DNA of 34,565 bases from an uncultured Mediterraneibacter sp. (GTDB lineage: Bacteria; Bacillota; Clostridia; Lachnospirales; Lachnospiraceae): NCBI GenBank assembly GCA_944384505.1, contig CALWTQ010000039.1, positions 1-34,565 of the forward strand, in the 5' to 3' direction. Position numbers and translations under genes: made by a program. Under the pieces are notes generated by a model. It worked only from the letters and a program-made list of their open reading frames with translations. It had not been told where the DNA came from and made no database searches. Shown here one piece after another: positions 1 to 7,506 of this stretch. Numbering within the stretch: position 1 is the stretch's first letter; each line of letters starts with the position of its first letter.

Positions 1-542
1 CCCTCAAGATTTTCAGCGGATTCCTCCAAAGTCACATCTCCCGGCTGTCCCCTTCCCCAGAAAGTATGCTCAAACCACCCGCTCCGCTTCCTGCGCATTC
101 CCAGACGGAAGTGTCACTGCCCTAAACAGAGCTGTAAAGTGCAGTTTGGCGCGGCTTGTAGGCTTTCCATTGCGAAAGTCTTCTGGCCGCGCCGTACTTC
201 TGGAAGCTATATATTCACTGGCTTCCGTCTTGAAAACCCCAGAAAACAGATCCATTTCGGGAAAAATTCTGCGGGGATGGAGGATGGCGACGGGCGCCTT
301 CGAAAGGGGATTAGGGAAACTTGAAGCTGCGGCTGCGGATGTTAGGACAGGAGGGGAGATTGTCTGAGCGAAGTGAGTTGCTCCCCTCCTGTCCTTGCAT
401 CTAATCCGCAGCCGGAACTTCTTAGTTTCACTTATCCCCTGTAGCGAAGCCCTGAGCCGTCCTCCATCCCCGCAGAATACGTCCTGGCAAAGGAACTGTT
501 TTCGGACGTTTCGCATCCGAACGTTAGTGAACTTTATAGCTG
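1..542 (-). repeat. Large double-hairpin repeat, copy 1 (cut by window edge)
   Basis: This is non-coding repeat DNA shared with 4677-5269, 10329-11090 and 34428-34565. The right end (523-542) is GTTAGTGAACTTTATAGCTG, the same terminal repeat as in the other copies. Hairpin A runs from about 205 to 542, with opposing arms such as TTCTGCGGGGATGGAGGA against TCCTCCATCCCCGCAGAA. Its apical loop at 360-379 reads TTGTCTGAGCGAAGTGAGTT and sits on the stem GACAGGAGGGGAG/CTCCCCTCCTGTC. A GC-rich hairpin (GGCGCGGC/GCCGCGCC, 148-193) separates A from hairpin B, which starts inside the window and continues past base 1. The repeat ends 11 bases beyond the thioesterase stop. Open frames across it change between copies and look spurious. 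I do not recognise a named family. Strand is given relative to copy 3, which is called plus. Confidence 0.85.
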
Positions 543-553
543 TTGAGCTTCTT

Positions 554-964
554 CTATAGAAGAGGTGTCCCCAGATTGTAATAGGAAAACGTCCCTTTCG
601 CAATCCGTTTCCCCTTATCATCTGAGATTTCCACATCATAGACGGAAATCTTCTTTCCTTTTTTTATCTCCTTCGCCTCCGCAGTGAGTTTTTCTGCCCC
701 TATGGCCGGCGACAGATAATGCATATCGCTGGACACTGTTGTCATCTTCATTCCGCCGGATGCGGCCGCCGCCCCGCCGATCGTATCTGCCAGGGTGAAG
801 ATGCATCCTCCGTGGACAGAGCCGACCACATTATCATAATCCGGCTTCAGTTCCATCTCGCCCCGTGCATACCCCTCTTTTATCTCCAGAGTTACGATCC
901 CGAGCATAGCAGCAAACCGGTTTTGATCGTCCCTGTATTTTCTTATCTTTTCAAGCTGATCCAT
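554..964 (-). CDS. PaaI-type hotdog-fold thioesterase
   Basis: This 136-residue protein matches the usual length of single-domain hotdog thioesterases of the PaaI/YbgC-like group, which hydrolyse acyl- or aryl-CoA thioesters in the cytoplasm. The diagnostic stretch is NVVGSVHGGCIFTLADTIGG (residues about 45-64), where the HGG turn and the Asp in the following helix are the family's substrate-binding and catalytic region. MHYLSPA further on is the typical central strand. The start has AGGCAGG about 8 bases upstream. A possible -10 (TATAAT on the minus strand, 1001-1006) has no convincing -35. The substrate cannot be told from sequence. The gene stands alone, with the AAA-ATPase pair upstream in the same direction and repeat copy 1 directly after its stop. 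Confidence 0.85.
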   Translation of the reverse strand: MDQLEKIRKYRDDQNRFAAMLGIVTLEIKEGYARGEMELKPDYDNVVGSVHGGCIFTLADTIGGAAAASGGMKMTTVSSDMHYLSPAIGAEKLTAEAKEIKKGKKISVYDVEISDDKGKRIAKGTFSYYNLGTPLL

Positions 965-1173
965 AACAATACCTGCCTTTCAAAAAAATTATGATTATCT
1001 ATTATAATTCTTTTTCAGGTATTCTACCAGTCCCCTCTGCTTCAATAAGAGGCATAAAATGTTCCGGGATTTTAGAGCACGGGTATTCCTGCTTTTGTGT
1101 CAGATTGTAAACCATGCCGCACATGTCCCGGACGTAAATACGTTGCGCCTCAGCCCGGGCCCGGACACGGGAC

Positions 1174-2865
1174 TTAACCGCCCGCGATCAGCACCTCTTT
1201 TCCGCGGAATGCGAATCCGTATCTGCGGATTCTTTCCTTTGAAATCCCTCTGGATATAAGTACCGCCTCGTATTTTCTTTCATCAATCTGTCTCAGTGCT
1301 GTCCTCGCAGTATCCTCCAATGAATTTTCTTCTGACAGATCCTGCACTTTGAACTCCAGGATTACGGCATTATCCTTCTGATTCTTTGGCTCCAGCATGA
1401 CGTCATATCTCCCGAATCCGCTTTCCCTGTTTGACGTAATTATATATCTGTTTTCAAGTTCTACCATCAGCCCCAGAATAAATCCATGATAAAAACGCTC
1501 AGGCTCATTTCCTTCTGTTCTGTTTCCGGTCATATCGAAAAAGCTGAATGTACTCAATGCCACACGATTCATATATACGTTCATCGCTTTCAGGTCATCG
1601 GACAGCAGTGCCTTTATAAAATCATTATAACCGCTGTCATAATCTGTAAACCATCCGCGTATCATGTCTTCAAACATCATCCGAACTTCCTGGTTCGTCA
1701 GGGACAGTGTATAAAATACGCGTCCCGTCGCATCATCAAACTCACATTTTTCCACTTTCAGATATCCGCTGGCGAGGAACAGACTCCAGACAGCACTTTC
1801 ACGTTCTGACAATTGATTATAGACGATCTGCTCATCAATCTGCGTCTTTATATATCCACCGCCCAGCAGGTCTTCAAACTGAATTTTTATATCTTTACTT
1901 CCTTCTCTTATCAGACGGTCCGCGAGATAATTGGAGCTTGTATTTGCCCAATATGGCCGCAGCAGGCCCGTGTCAAGAAAGTTTATAATCGACCACGGAT
2001 TATAAATATCCGATATATTCCCAAACGTAAATCCATCGTACCATCTTTTCACATCATCCCGTCTTTCGGAATAGCCATACTCATCAAGCGCAGCAAACAC
2101 TTCCTCTTCCGTAAACCCAAAGGCTTCTGCATATTCCTGTGACGTCGTTGTAATTACCTTCAGATTATTCAAGTCTGAAAAAATGGACTCCCTGCTCCCC
2201 CTTGTTATCCCGGTCATAAGAGCCCGTTCCAGATATGGGTTATTTTTAAAGGCAGCATTAAAAAAACTTCTTGTAAATGCCGCAAGTTCATCCCAGTATC
2301 CTCCCTCGTATGCCTCCAGCATAGGCGTATCATATTCATCCAGCAGTATGATCACTTTTTTCCCGTAATACCTCTGCAGATACCCCGAAAGACGTCTTAA
2401 AGAGATTGATGCCTCCGCGTCTTCCATATCAGAAGATACCCGGTTAAAATATTCCTTTTCTCTGCTGTTGAGCAGATCTCCTTCCAGAAGGAATCCGTAA
2501 TGATTATATAGATCAACCACAGACTCGCAGATCTTTTTCCTCACTTGTGAATATGACTTTTCTTTGATGTCGGAAAAGCTGAGCGAAATCACAGGATATG
2601 TGCCCTGGATCTTCCTGTACGCTTCATATTTCCATATGTTTAATTCCCGAAAAAGTTCTCCGTTCTCGCTCAGTTCTGCTGAAAAGAAATTCTTGAGCAT
2701 ATCGAGCGTCAACGTTTTCCCGAATCTTCTCGGGCGGGTAATCAGTGTAACCCTGTCCGCACTCTCCCACCACTCCCTGATAAAAGATGTTTTATCTATA
2801 TAGAATATATTGTTCTTTATGATATCTTCAAATTCCTGATATCCAATTGCTACTTTTCCTGACAT
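1174..2865 (-). CDS. AAA-ATPase-like / PD-(D/E)XK nuclease protein, paralog 1
   Basis: This 563-residue protein has two parts. The N-terminal AAA-ATPase-like domain carries a Walker A-like RPRRFGKT (44-51), a Walker B VIILLDEYDT (171-180) and a conserved TGITR further on. The C-terminal part has a PD-(D/E)XK nuclease signature: Asp488 in RYDVML and Glu504-Phe-Lys506 (ExK). This architecture (AAA-ATPase_like plus PDDEXK_9, formerly DUF1703) is common and multi-copy in gut clostridia and Bacteroidetes. Its biological role is not established; defence or mobile-DNA functions are only guesses. It lies 36 bases downstream of its paralog, with an AAGGA ribosome site, so the two are probably co-transcribed. 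Both proteins end in nearly the same residues (RRYGFAF.GKEVLIAGG), and the DNA around the stop codons is nearly identical, which points to tandem duplication. Confidence 0.9.
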   Translation of the reverse strand: MSGKVAIGYQEFEDIIKNNIFYIDKTSFIREWWESADRVTLITRPRRFGKTLTLDMLKNFFSAELSENGELFRELNIWKYEAYRKIQGTYPVISLSFSDIKEKSYSQVRKKICESVVDLYNHYGFLLEGDLLNSREKEYFNRVSSDMEDAEASISLRRLSGYLQRYYGKKVIILLDEYDTPMLEAYEGGYWDELAAFTRSFFNAAFKNNPYLERALMTGITRGSRESIFSDLNNLKVITTTSQEYAEAFGFTEEEVFAALDEYGYSERRDDVKRWYDGFTFGNISDIYNPWSIINFLDTGLLRPYWANTSSNYLADRLIREGSKDIKIQFEDLLGGGYIKTQIDEQIVYNQLSERESAVWSLFLASGYLKVEKCEFDDATGRVFYTLSLTNQEVRMMFEDMIRGWFTDYDSGYNDFIKALLSDDLKAMNVYMNRVALSTFSFFDMTGNRTEGNEPERFYHGFILGLMVELENRYIITSNRESGFGRYDVMLEPKNQKDNAVILEFKVQDLSEENSLEDTARTALRQIDERKYEAVLISRGISKERIRRYGFAFRGKEVLIAGG

Positions 2866-2901
2866 ATCGCACCATCCTTACCATGACGTAACTGCCGTAA
2901 C

Positions 2902-4599
2902 TTAACCGCCCGCGATCAGCACCTCTTTCCCGCAAAATGCGAATCCATATCTGCGGATGCATCCCACGGGAACTCCCTGTGCTTTAAGCTCCCCTGCATA
3001 ATTCTTTTCCTCAATCTGCTTCAGCGCATTTTCCGCCGCATCTTCCAGAGTCTTTTCCCTGCGCGGATTGAATACCTTAAACTCTATAATCATCGCATCT
3101 GCCCCCTCTTTCCGGGGAGTCAGCATCACATCATATCGTCCGAACCCGCTTTCTCTGTTCGATGTCAGCCTGTACCTGTCCGACAATTCTACCAAAAGTC
3201 CGAGCACAAATCCATGGTAGAACTTTTCCGGCTCAGCGGTTTTCCCGTCTCCCGATGTATCAAAGAAGCTGAACACACTTTGCGCTATGCGGTTCATATA
3301 TTCATTCATCGCTTCCAGATCTCCCGCAAGCAGCGCCCTGATAAACTCATTATAGCTTGACGCCGACTGAGAAAACCAGCCTTTTACCATATACCGGAAC
3401 ATCACTTTCACTTCAAAATTGGTCAGTTCAAGTGTATAAACTTTCTTCCATTCTTCATATCCGTTCTGACAGGTATCCACGTCTTTCACTTTAAGATACC
3501 CTCCTGCAAGCAGCAGACTCCACACAGCACTCTCATCCAGATCCAGCTGTTGATATACAATCTGTTCATCAATCTCCGTTTTCACATTCCCTCCGGCGAG
3601 CAAACACTGGAAATCTTCTTTTAGCCTTGCAGATCCTTCCCTGATCAATTTACCGGCGAGACTGTTGCTGCTTGTATTTGCCCAGTACGGCTCTGCTTTC
3701 TTATTCCTGAGATAATTTATAATGGACCATGGATTATAAATGTCTGATATGTTTCCAAATGTAAATCCATCATACCAGAACTTTACTTCCTGCTGCCTGT
3801 CCGACAGATCAAACTCACTGAGAGCCCCGCGGACCTCCTCCCCGGTGAATCCAAAACATGTCTCGTACTTGGGGACAGTCGTGGTTACTACTTCAAGATT
3901 ATTCAGGTCAGAAAAAATAGACTCTTTACTGACCCGTGTGATTCCTGTCATAAGGCCTCTTTCCAAATACGGATTCGTCTTAAATGTACAGTTAAACATA
4001 CTTCTTGTAAATGCAGCAAGCTCTTCCCAGTAGCCATTAATATAAGCTTCCTGCATCGGTGTATCATATTCGTCCAGAAGAATTATCGTTTTCTCCCCAT
4101 AATATCTGCACAGATAGTCCGACAGACTGCGAAGAGCAGATGCTGCCGTACTGTCATCCATTCCGGATGTCACTTTATTATAATAATCTTTTTCTTTTTC
4201 GTTCAGGAGTTCCCCTTCCAGGAGAAAATCATATTTATTATACAGCTCTTCTATTGTCCGGCAGATGCTTTCCCTCGCTGACAGATAAGTCTGATCTTTA
4301 ATCCCCGCAAAAGTCAGGGCTATAACAGGATATTTTCCCTGCAGTCCCCGGAATCTTTCATTCTTCCATATATTCATGCCCTCAAACAAGTCACTCCGTC
4401 CAGAATAATTTACAGAAAAAAACTTTTCTGTCATACTCATGTTCAGCGTCTTCCCGAAACGCCTCGGACGGGTAATCAGTGTCACAATATCCCCTGAATC
4501 CCACCATTCTCTTATAAAATCCGTCTTGTCCACATAAAAATAATCGTTAACGCGGACCGTCTCATAATCCTGATGCCCGATTGCCGCTGTTCTCGCCAT
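2902..4599 (-). CDS. AAA-ATPase-like / PD-(D/E)XK nuclease protein, paralog 2
   Basis: This 565-residue protein has the same architecture as its downstream neighbour. RPRRFGKT is at 44-51, a Walker B IILLDEYDTP lies near residue 175, TGITR follows, and the C-terminal nuclease signature is Asp490 (RYDVML) plus Glu506-Phe-Lys508. The two proteins align over their whole length with long identical runs, for example the NISDIYNPWSIIN region. It is the first gene of the pair. A promoter with a perfect 15-bp inverted repeat lies just upstream (4621-4670). The ribosome site (GAGG) is weak. A frameshifted remnant of a third family member lies at about 31013-31192. The cellular role is unknown. Confidence 0.9.
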   Translation of the reverse strand: MARTAAIGHQDYETVRVNDYFYVDKTDFIREWWDSGDIVTLITRPRRFGKTLNMSMTEKFFSVNYSGRSDLFEGMNIWKNERFRGLQGKYPVIALTFAGIKDQTYLSARESICRTIEELYNKYDFLLEGELLNEKEKDYYNKVTSGMDDSTAASALRSLSDYLCRYYGEKTIILLDEYDTPMQEAYINGYWEELAAFTRSMFNCTFKTNPYLERGLMTGITRVSKESIFSDLNNLEVVTTTVPKYETCFGFTGEEVRGALSEFDLSDRQQEVKFWYDGFTFGNISDIYNPWSIINYLRNKKAEPYWANTSSNSLAGKLIREGSARLKEDFQCLLAGGNVKTEIDEQIVYQQLDLDESAVWSLLLAGGYLKVKDVDTCQNGYEEWKKVYTLELTNFEVKVMFRYMVKGWFSQSASSYNEFIRALLAGDLEAMNEYMNRIAQSVFSFFDTSGDGKTAEPEKFYHGFVLGLLVELSDRYRLTSNRESGFGRYDVMLTPRKEGADAMIIEFKVFNPRREKTLEDAAENALKQIEEKNYAGELKAQGVPVGCIRRYGFAFCGKEVLIAGG

Positions 4600-4620
4600 A
4601 TATCATCATCCTCATCGAAA

Positions 4621-4670
4621 AAAATCGTCTATACTATTAAAAGTATAGACGATTTTCCCCCACATCACAA
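4621..4670 (-). promoter_or_regulatory. Promoter with overlapping perfect inverted repeat, AAA-ATPase pair
   Basis: On the minus strand a -35 TTGTGA (4665-4670) and a -10 TATACT (4642-4647) are 17 bases apart. The -10 lies inside a perfect 15-bp inverted repeat (4621-4635 with 4642-4656, 6-base centre). On the minus strand the repeat is followed by a run of T, so it could instead be an intrinsic terminator for transcripts arriving from the MetE-like gene through repeat copy 2. The overlap with the -10 favours an operator. Both readings are inference from sequence. Confidence 0.5.
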
Positions 4671-4676
4671 TATCAA

Positions 4677-5269
4677 CAACTATTTAGCGCACTAACATTT
4701 TTTGTAACTCACGTCCGGAAGCGGAGCGGATGGTTTGCGATACGTATTCTGTGAAAGGGGACAGCCGGGAGATGTTCCCTTCCCCAGAAAGTATACTCAA
4801 ACCATCCGCTCCACTTCCTGCGCATTCCCTGTCGGAATGTTACTGCCCCAAATGAGCTGTAAAGCACGAATTGGCGCGGCTTGAGGACTTTCAGCTGAGA
4901 AAGTCTTCCGGCCGCGCCTGCTTCTTCTGTCAGCTATATATTCACTGACTTCTGGTTTGAAGAGCCCAGAAAACAGCCCCATTTCAAGAAAAATTCTGCG
5001 GGGCTGGAGGATAGCGACGGGCGCCTTCGGAAGGGGGTTAGGGAAAGTTAAAGCTGCGGTGACAGACGTTAGGGCTGACGGTGGAATTGTCTGAGCGGAT
5101 GCGAGTTGTCCACCGTCAGTCCTTGCATTTAGTCTGTCGCCGCAGCTTTTAGTTTCCCTTATCCCCTGGAGTGAAGCCCTGAGCCATCCTCCAGCCCCGC
5201 AGAATATGTCTTGGCAAGGACTCTGTTTTCGGACGTTTTACACGGGGAGGTTAGTGAACTTTATAGCTG
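4677..5269 (-). repeat. Large double-hairpin repeat, copy 2 (complete, short B arm)
   Basis: This is a complete 593-bp copy. The left terminus CAACTATTTAGCGCACTAAC (4677-4696) and the right terminus GTTAGTGAACTTTATAGCTG (5250-5269) are imperfect inverted repeats. Hairpin A spans about 4931-5269, with the apical loop TTGTCTGAGCGGATGCGAGTT at 5087-5107 on the stem CTGACGGTGGA/TCCACCGTCAG. The GC-rich hairpin is at 4873-4918. Hairpin B (about 4677-4862) lacks the long apical arm seen in copies 1 and 3 and closes at GGGAGATGTTCCC, so that arm behaves as a module. The right end runs into the MetE-like gene and encodes its last residues. Confidence 0.88.
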
Positions 5270-6398
5270 TCCCGCCCCACACTTCTTCTGCAATCTCTTT
5301 TACCAGTCTCAGCTTCGCCCACTGTTCCTCCTCTGTCAGTTTATTCCCGATCTCACAGGATGCGAATCCGCACTGAGGGCTGAGGTAAAGCCGGTCAAGG
5401 GGCACATACTCCTCCGCTTCTTTAATTCTCTGCTTCACAGTTTCTTTTGCTTCCAGTTCCGGTTTCTTACTGGTAATCAGACCGAGAACTACTTTCTTTT
5501 CTCCCGAGATATATTTCAGTGGTTCGAATCCCCCGGAGCGTTCATCATCGAATTCGAGATAATACGCAGAGACATTTTCTTCGCCGAACAAATACGGAGC
5601 GACCGGCTCATATCCTCCTGAGGACGCCCAGGTGGAATGATAATTTCCTCTGCATACATGCGTTGTGACTGTCAGGTCTCCCGGCAGGCCCTCAAGCGCC
5701 AGATTGTTCAGGTGCAGGAACTTCTGCGCCTCCTTTTCCACACTGCCGCCCCAGGATTCGAGCGCTTTTCTGTATCCCGCGTCACAGAGCATTCCCCAAG
5801 TGCAGTCGTCAAGCTGCACATTCCTGCATCCTGCGTCATACAGCTCTGTGATCACCGTCCGGTAGGCTCCCGCGATGTCCCGGATCAGCTCCTCTTCATC
5901 CGGATAATACTTCACTGTATTTTTCCCGTTTTCCTCGCGGAACAGCTCTGCCAGCAGCTGAGCCGGCGCCGGGATTGTCTGACGCGCCAGTGTATTCTCA
6001 TCTTCAAACTGCTTTACGAACTTAAAATGTTCTACGAAAGGATGCCCCTCTCCGCTGATCTTCCCTGTCACCTGTACAGAACCGTGAGTCGTCTCTTCTC
6101 CGTGGAAGTAGTATCCATGATCCAGCTCCAGACGTTCCAGTCCTACCAGCCCCCACATAAAATCAAGATGCCAGTAGCTCCTTCTGAACTCTCCGTCTGT
6201 AATCACATGATATCCTGCCGCCTTCTGTCCCGCAATCAGTTCTTCAATCGCTTTATCCTCGATTTCTTTCAGTTCTTCCGCCGGAATCTTTCCGTTCTCA
6301 TAGTCTGCTCTCGCTTTTTTTAAATGCTCCGGCCTTAAAAAACTCCCCACATAATCATACCGAAACGGTGCCTGCAGTCTTTTCTTATTTTCACTCAT
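5238..6398 (-). CDS. MetE-like (YxjG/YxjH-type) cobalamin-independent methyltransferase
   Basis: This 386-residue protein belongs to the short, C-terminal-domain-only branch of cobalamin-independent methionine synthases. It has a single barrel with the zinc ligands HxC in THVCRGN and Cys in SPQCGF. These enzymes move a methyl group to homocysteine or a related thiol; the methyl donor for this branch is less certain than for full-length MetE. I chose the ATG at 6398 because AGGAGG lies 9 bases before it; the frame is open 9 codons further upstream. The protein ends in GTAIKFTNLPV, and these last codons plus the TAA are written by the terminus of repeat copy 2. Relatives I know usually end near EEVWG, so the tail is probably acquired. 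A LysR regulator lies directly upstream. Confidence 0.85.
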   Translation of the reverse strand: MSENKKRLQAPFRYDYVGSFLRPEHLKKARADYENGKIPAEELKEIEDKAIEELIAGQKAAGYHVITDGEFRRSYWHLDFMWGLVGLERLELDHGYYFHGEETTHGSVQVTGKISGEGHPFVEHFKFVKQFEDENTLARQTIPAPAQLLAELFREENGKNTVKYYPDEEELIRDIAGAYRTVITELYDAGCRNVQLDDCTWGMLCDAGYRKALESWGGSVEKEAQKFLHLNNLALEGLPGDLTVTTHVCRGNYHSTWASSGGYEPVAPYLFGEENVSAYYLEFDDERSGGFEPLKYISGEKKVVLGLITSKKPELEAKETVKQRIKEAEEYVPLDRLYLSPQCGFASCEIGNKLTEEEQWAKLRLVKEIAEEVWGGTAIKFTNLPV

Positions 6399-6474
6399 AT
6401 TCTGTCTCCTCCTATGTTCTGTCATTCTATTCTGCCACGATATTTTTGAACTCTTTGTATCCGTTCACGGTACG

Positions 6475-6504
6475 AGTATACGATTTCTCCGGGCTGTCTG
6501 TAAA
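6475..6504 (-). promoter_or_regulatory. Candidate promoter of the MetE-like gene
   Basis: On the minus strand TTTACA (6499-6504) and TATACT (6475-6480) are 18 bases apart, between the LysR gene's terminator and the MetE-like start. The leader of about 70 bases shows no recognisable S-box or other methionine riboswitch. Confidence 0.45.
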
Positions 6505-6557
6505 ATACAAAAAACAGGGGTCCCTCCATAGTTTCAAACTATAGCAGTTCCCCTGTC
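6502..6557 (-). terminator. Intrinsic terminator of the LysR gene
   Basis: On the minus strand ACAGGGG...CCCCTGT closes a stem whose inner part pairs CTATAGTTT with AAACTATGG. It is followed by TTTTTTGTATTTT. The hairpin begins within the TGA stop of the LysR gene, so the regulator and the MetE-like gene are probably separate transcripts. Confidence 0.8.
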
Positions 6558-7458
6558 ATTTATTTACATGTCTTTTCAAAGCGTCTGTATACGCGGTTCC
6601 AAGCCTGCTCAAGACACAGTTTTTATGAGTGATAAACCCGATCTGCATGTCTCCCTCTTCATCCAGAGGCACGGACACAATGTCCGGTCCATTCAGCTCA
6701 TTATCAATAATTCCGCTGCAGACCGTATATCCATTCAGACCGATCAGCAGATTAAAAAGCGTGGCCCTGTCTCTCACTCGGATATTCTTCGGCCTGTTCA
6801 CAGAACTGAATATCTCTTCTGAGTAATAGAACGAATTGTGCTCTCCCTGTTCAAAGGACAAATACGGATAGGGCTTTAATTCCTCCATCGTGACCTTTTC
6901 CCGTCCGGCCAGCGGATGCCTGCTGCTCACAAAAACATGAGGCCTTGCGGTAAACAGTTCATGGAACACCAGGCTTTCCGCTCTCAGGATCTTATTCAAA
7001 GCCGGAGCATTGAAATCATTCAGATACAGCACTCCGATCTCACTTCTCATGCGCGCTACATCGTCTATGATTTCATAGGTCTGGGTCTCCCGGAGGCTGA
7101 AATCATACTCCTGCCGTCCGTATTCTTTAATCAGATCCACAAATGCATTTACCGCAAAAGAATAATGCTGGGTAGACACGCAGAACTGCTGCTTTCCAGC
7201 GCCTCCCCGAACATATCTCTCCTCCACGAGATGAACCTGCTCTGTGATCTGCCGGGCATATCCCAGGAATATCTCTCCTTCTTTTGACAGCGATATTCCT
7301 TTATTTGTCCTGATGAATATAGAGATTCCAAGCTCTTTTTCCAGTTCCTTTACTGCATTGGTCAGGCTGGGCTGTGAGACGAAGAGCCGTCTGGCCGCTT
7401 CGCTCACACTTCCCGCCTCAGACACCGCGATCACATATCTAAGCTGCTGTAATGTCAT
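6556..7458 (-). CDS. LysR-family transcriptional regulator
   Basis: This 300-residue protein opens with the canonical LysR winged-helix (MTLQQLRYVIAVSEAGSVSE, then RRLFVSQPSLTNAVKELEKE). A periplasmic-binding-like effector domain fills the rest. The length is normal for the family. The ribosome site is GGAGTGGAGA immediately before the ATG. It lies upstream of the MetE-like gene in the same direction, with a terminator between them, and cysK is nearby, so control of sulfur amino-acid metabolism is a reasonable guess. The sequence alone does not prove that target or reveal the ligand. Confidence 0.88.
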   Translation of the reverse strand: MTLQQLRYVIAVSEAGSVSEAARRLFVSQPSLTNAVKELEKELGISIFIRTNKGISLSKEGEIFLGYARQITEQVHLVEERYVRGGAGKQQFCVSTQHYSFAVNAFVDLIKEYGRQEYDFSLRETQTYEIIDDVARMRSEIGVLYLNDFNAPALNKILRAESLVFHELFTARPHVFVSSRHPLAGREKVTMEELKPYPYLSFEQGEHNSFYYSEEIFSSVNRPKNIRVRDRATLFNLLIGLNGYTVCSGIIDNELNGPDIVSVPLDEEGDMQIGFITHKNCVLSRLGTAYTDALKRHVNK

Positions 7459-7506
7459 TCTCCACTCCGCATCTTTCGATTCGAATTAACCCGAACTGTT
7501 ACATTT

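Noticed and set aside
70-639. 189-codon open frame on the minus strand across repeat copy 1 (contains AIKFTN...RNVRKQ)
   Set aside because: It lies inside the hairpin repeat and overlaps the 3' end of the thioesterase. Equivalent frames in other copies are broken or different, as with the short frames at 139-367, 4797-4982, 10265-10471 and 10724-11075.
554-4676. Composite transposon bounded by repeat copies 1 and 2
   Set aside because: The copies are in direct orientation but no transposase is present and the repeats' other sides flank unrelated genes. Mobility as a unit is not supported.
4677-5269. CRISPR array or group II intron as explanation for the repeats
   Set aside because: There are no regularly spaced short repeats, no reverse transcriptase frame, and no domain V-like end. 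Copies are single, dispersed and palindromic.
6399-6474. SAM or other methionine riboswitch before the MetE-like gene
   Set aside because: The leader is too short and no S-box conserved blocks were found.
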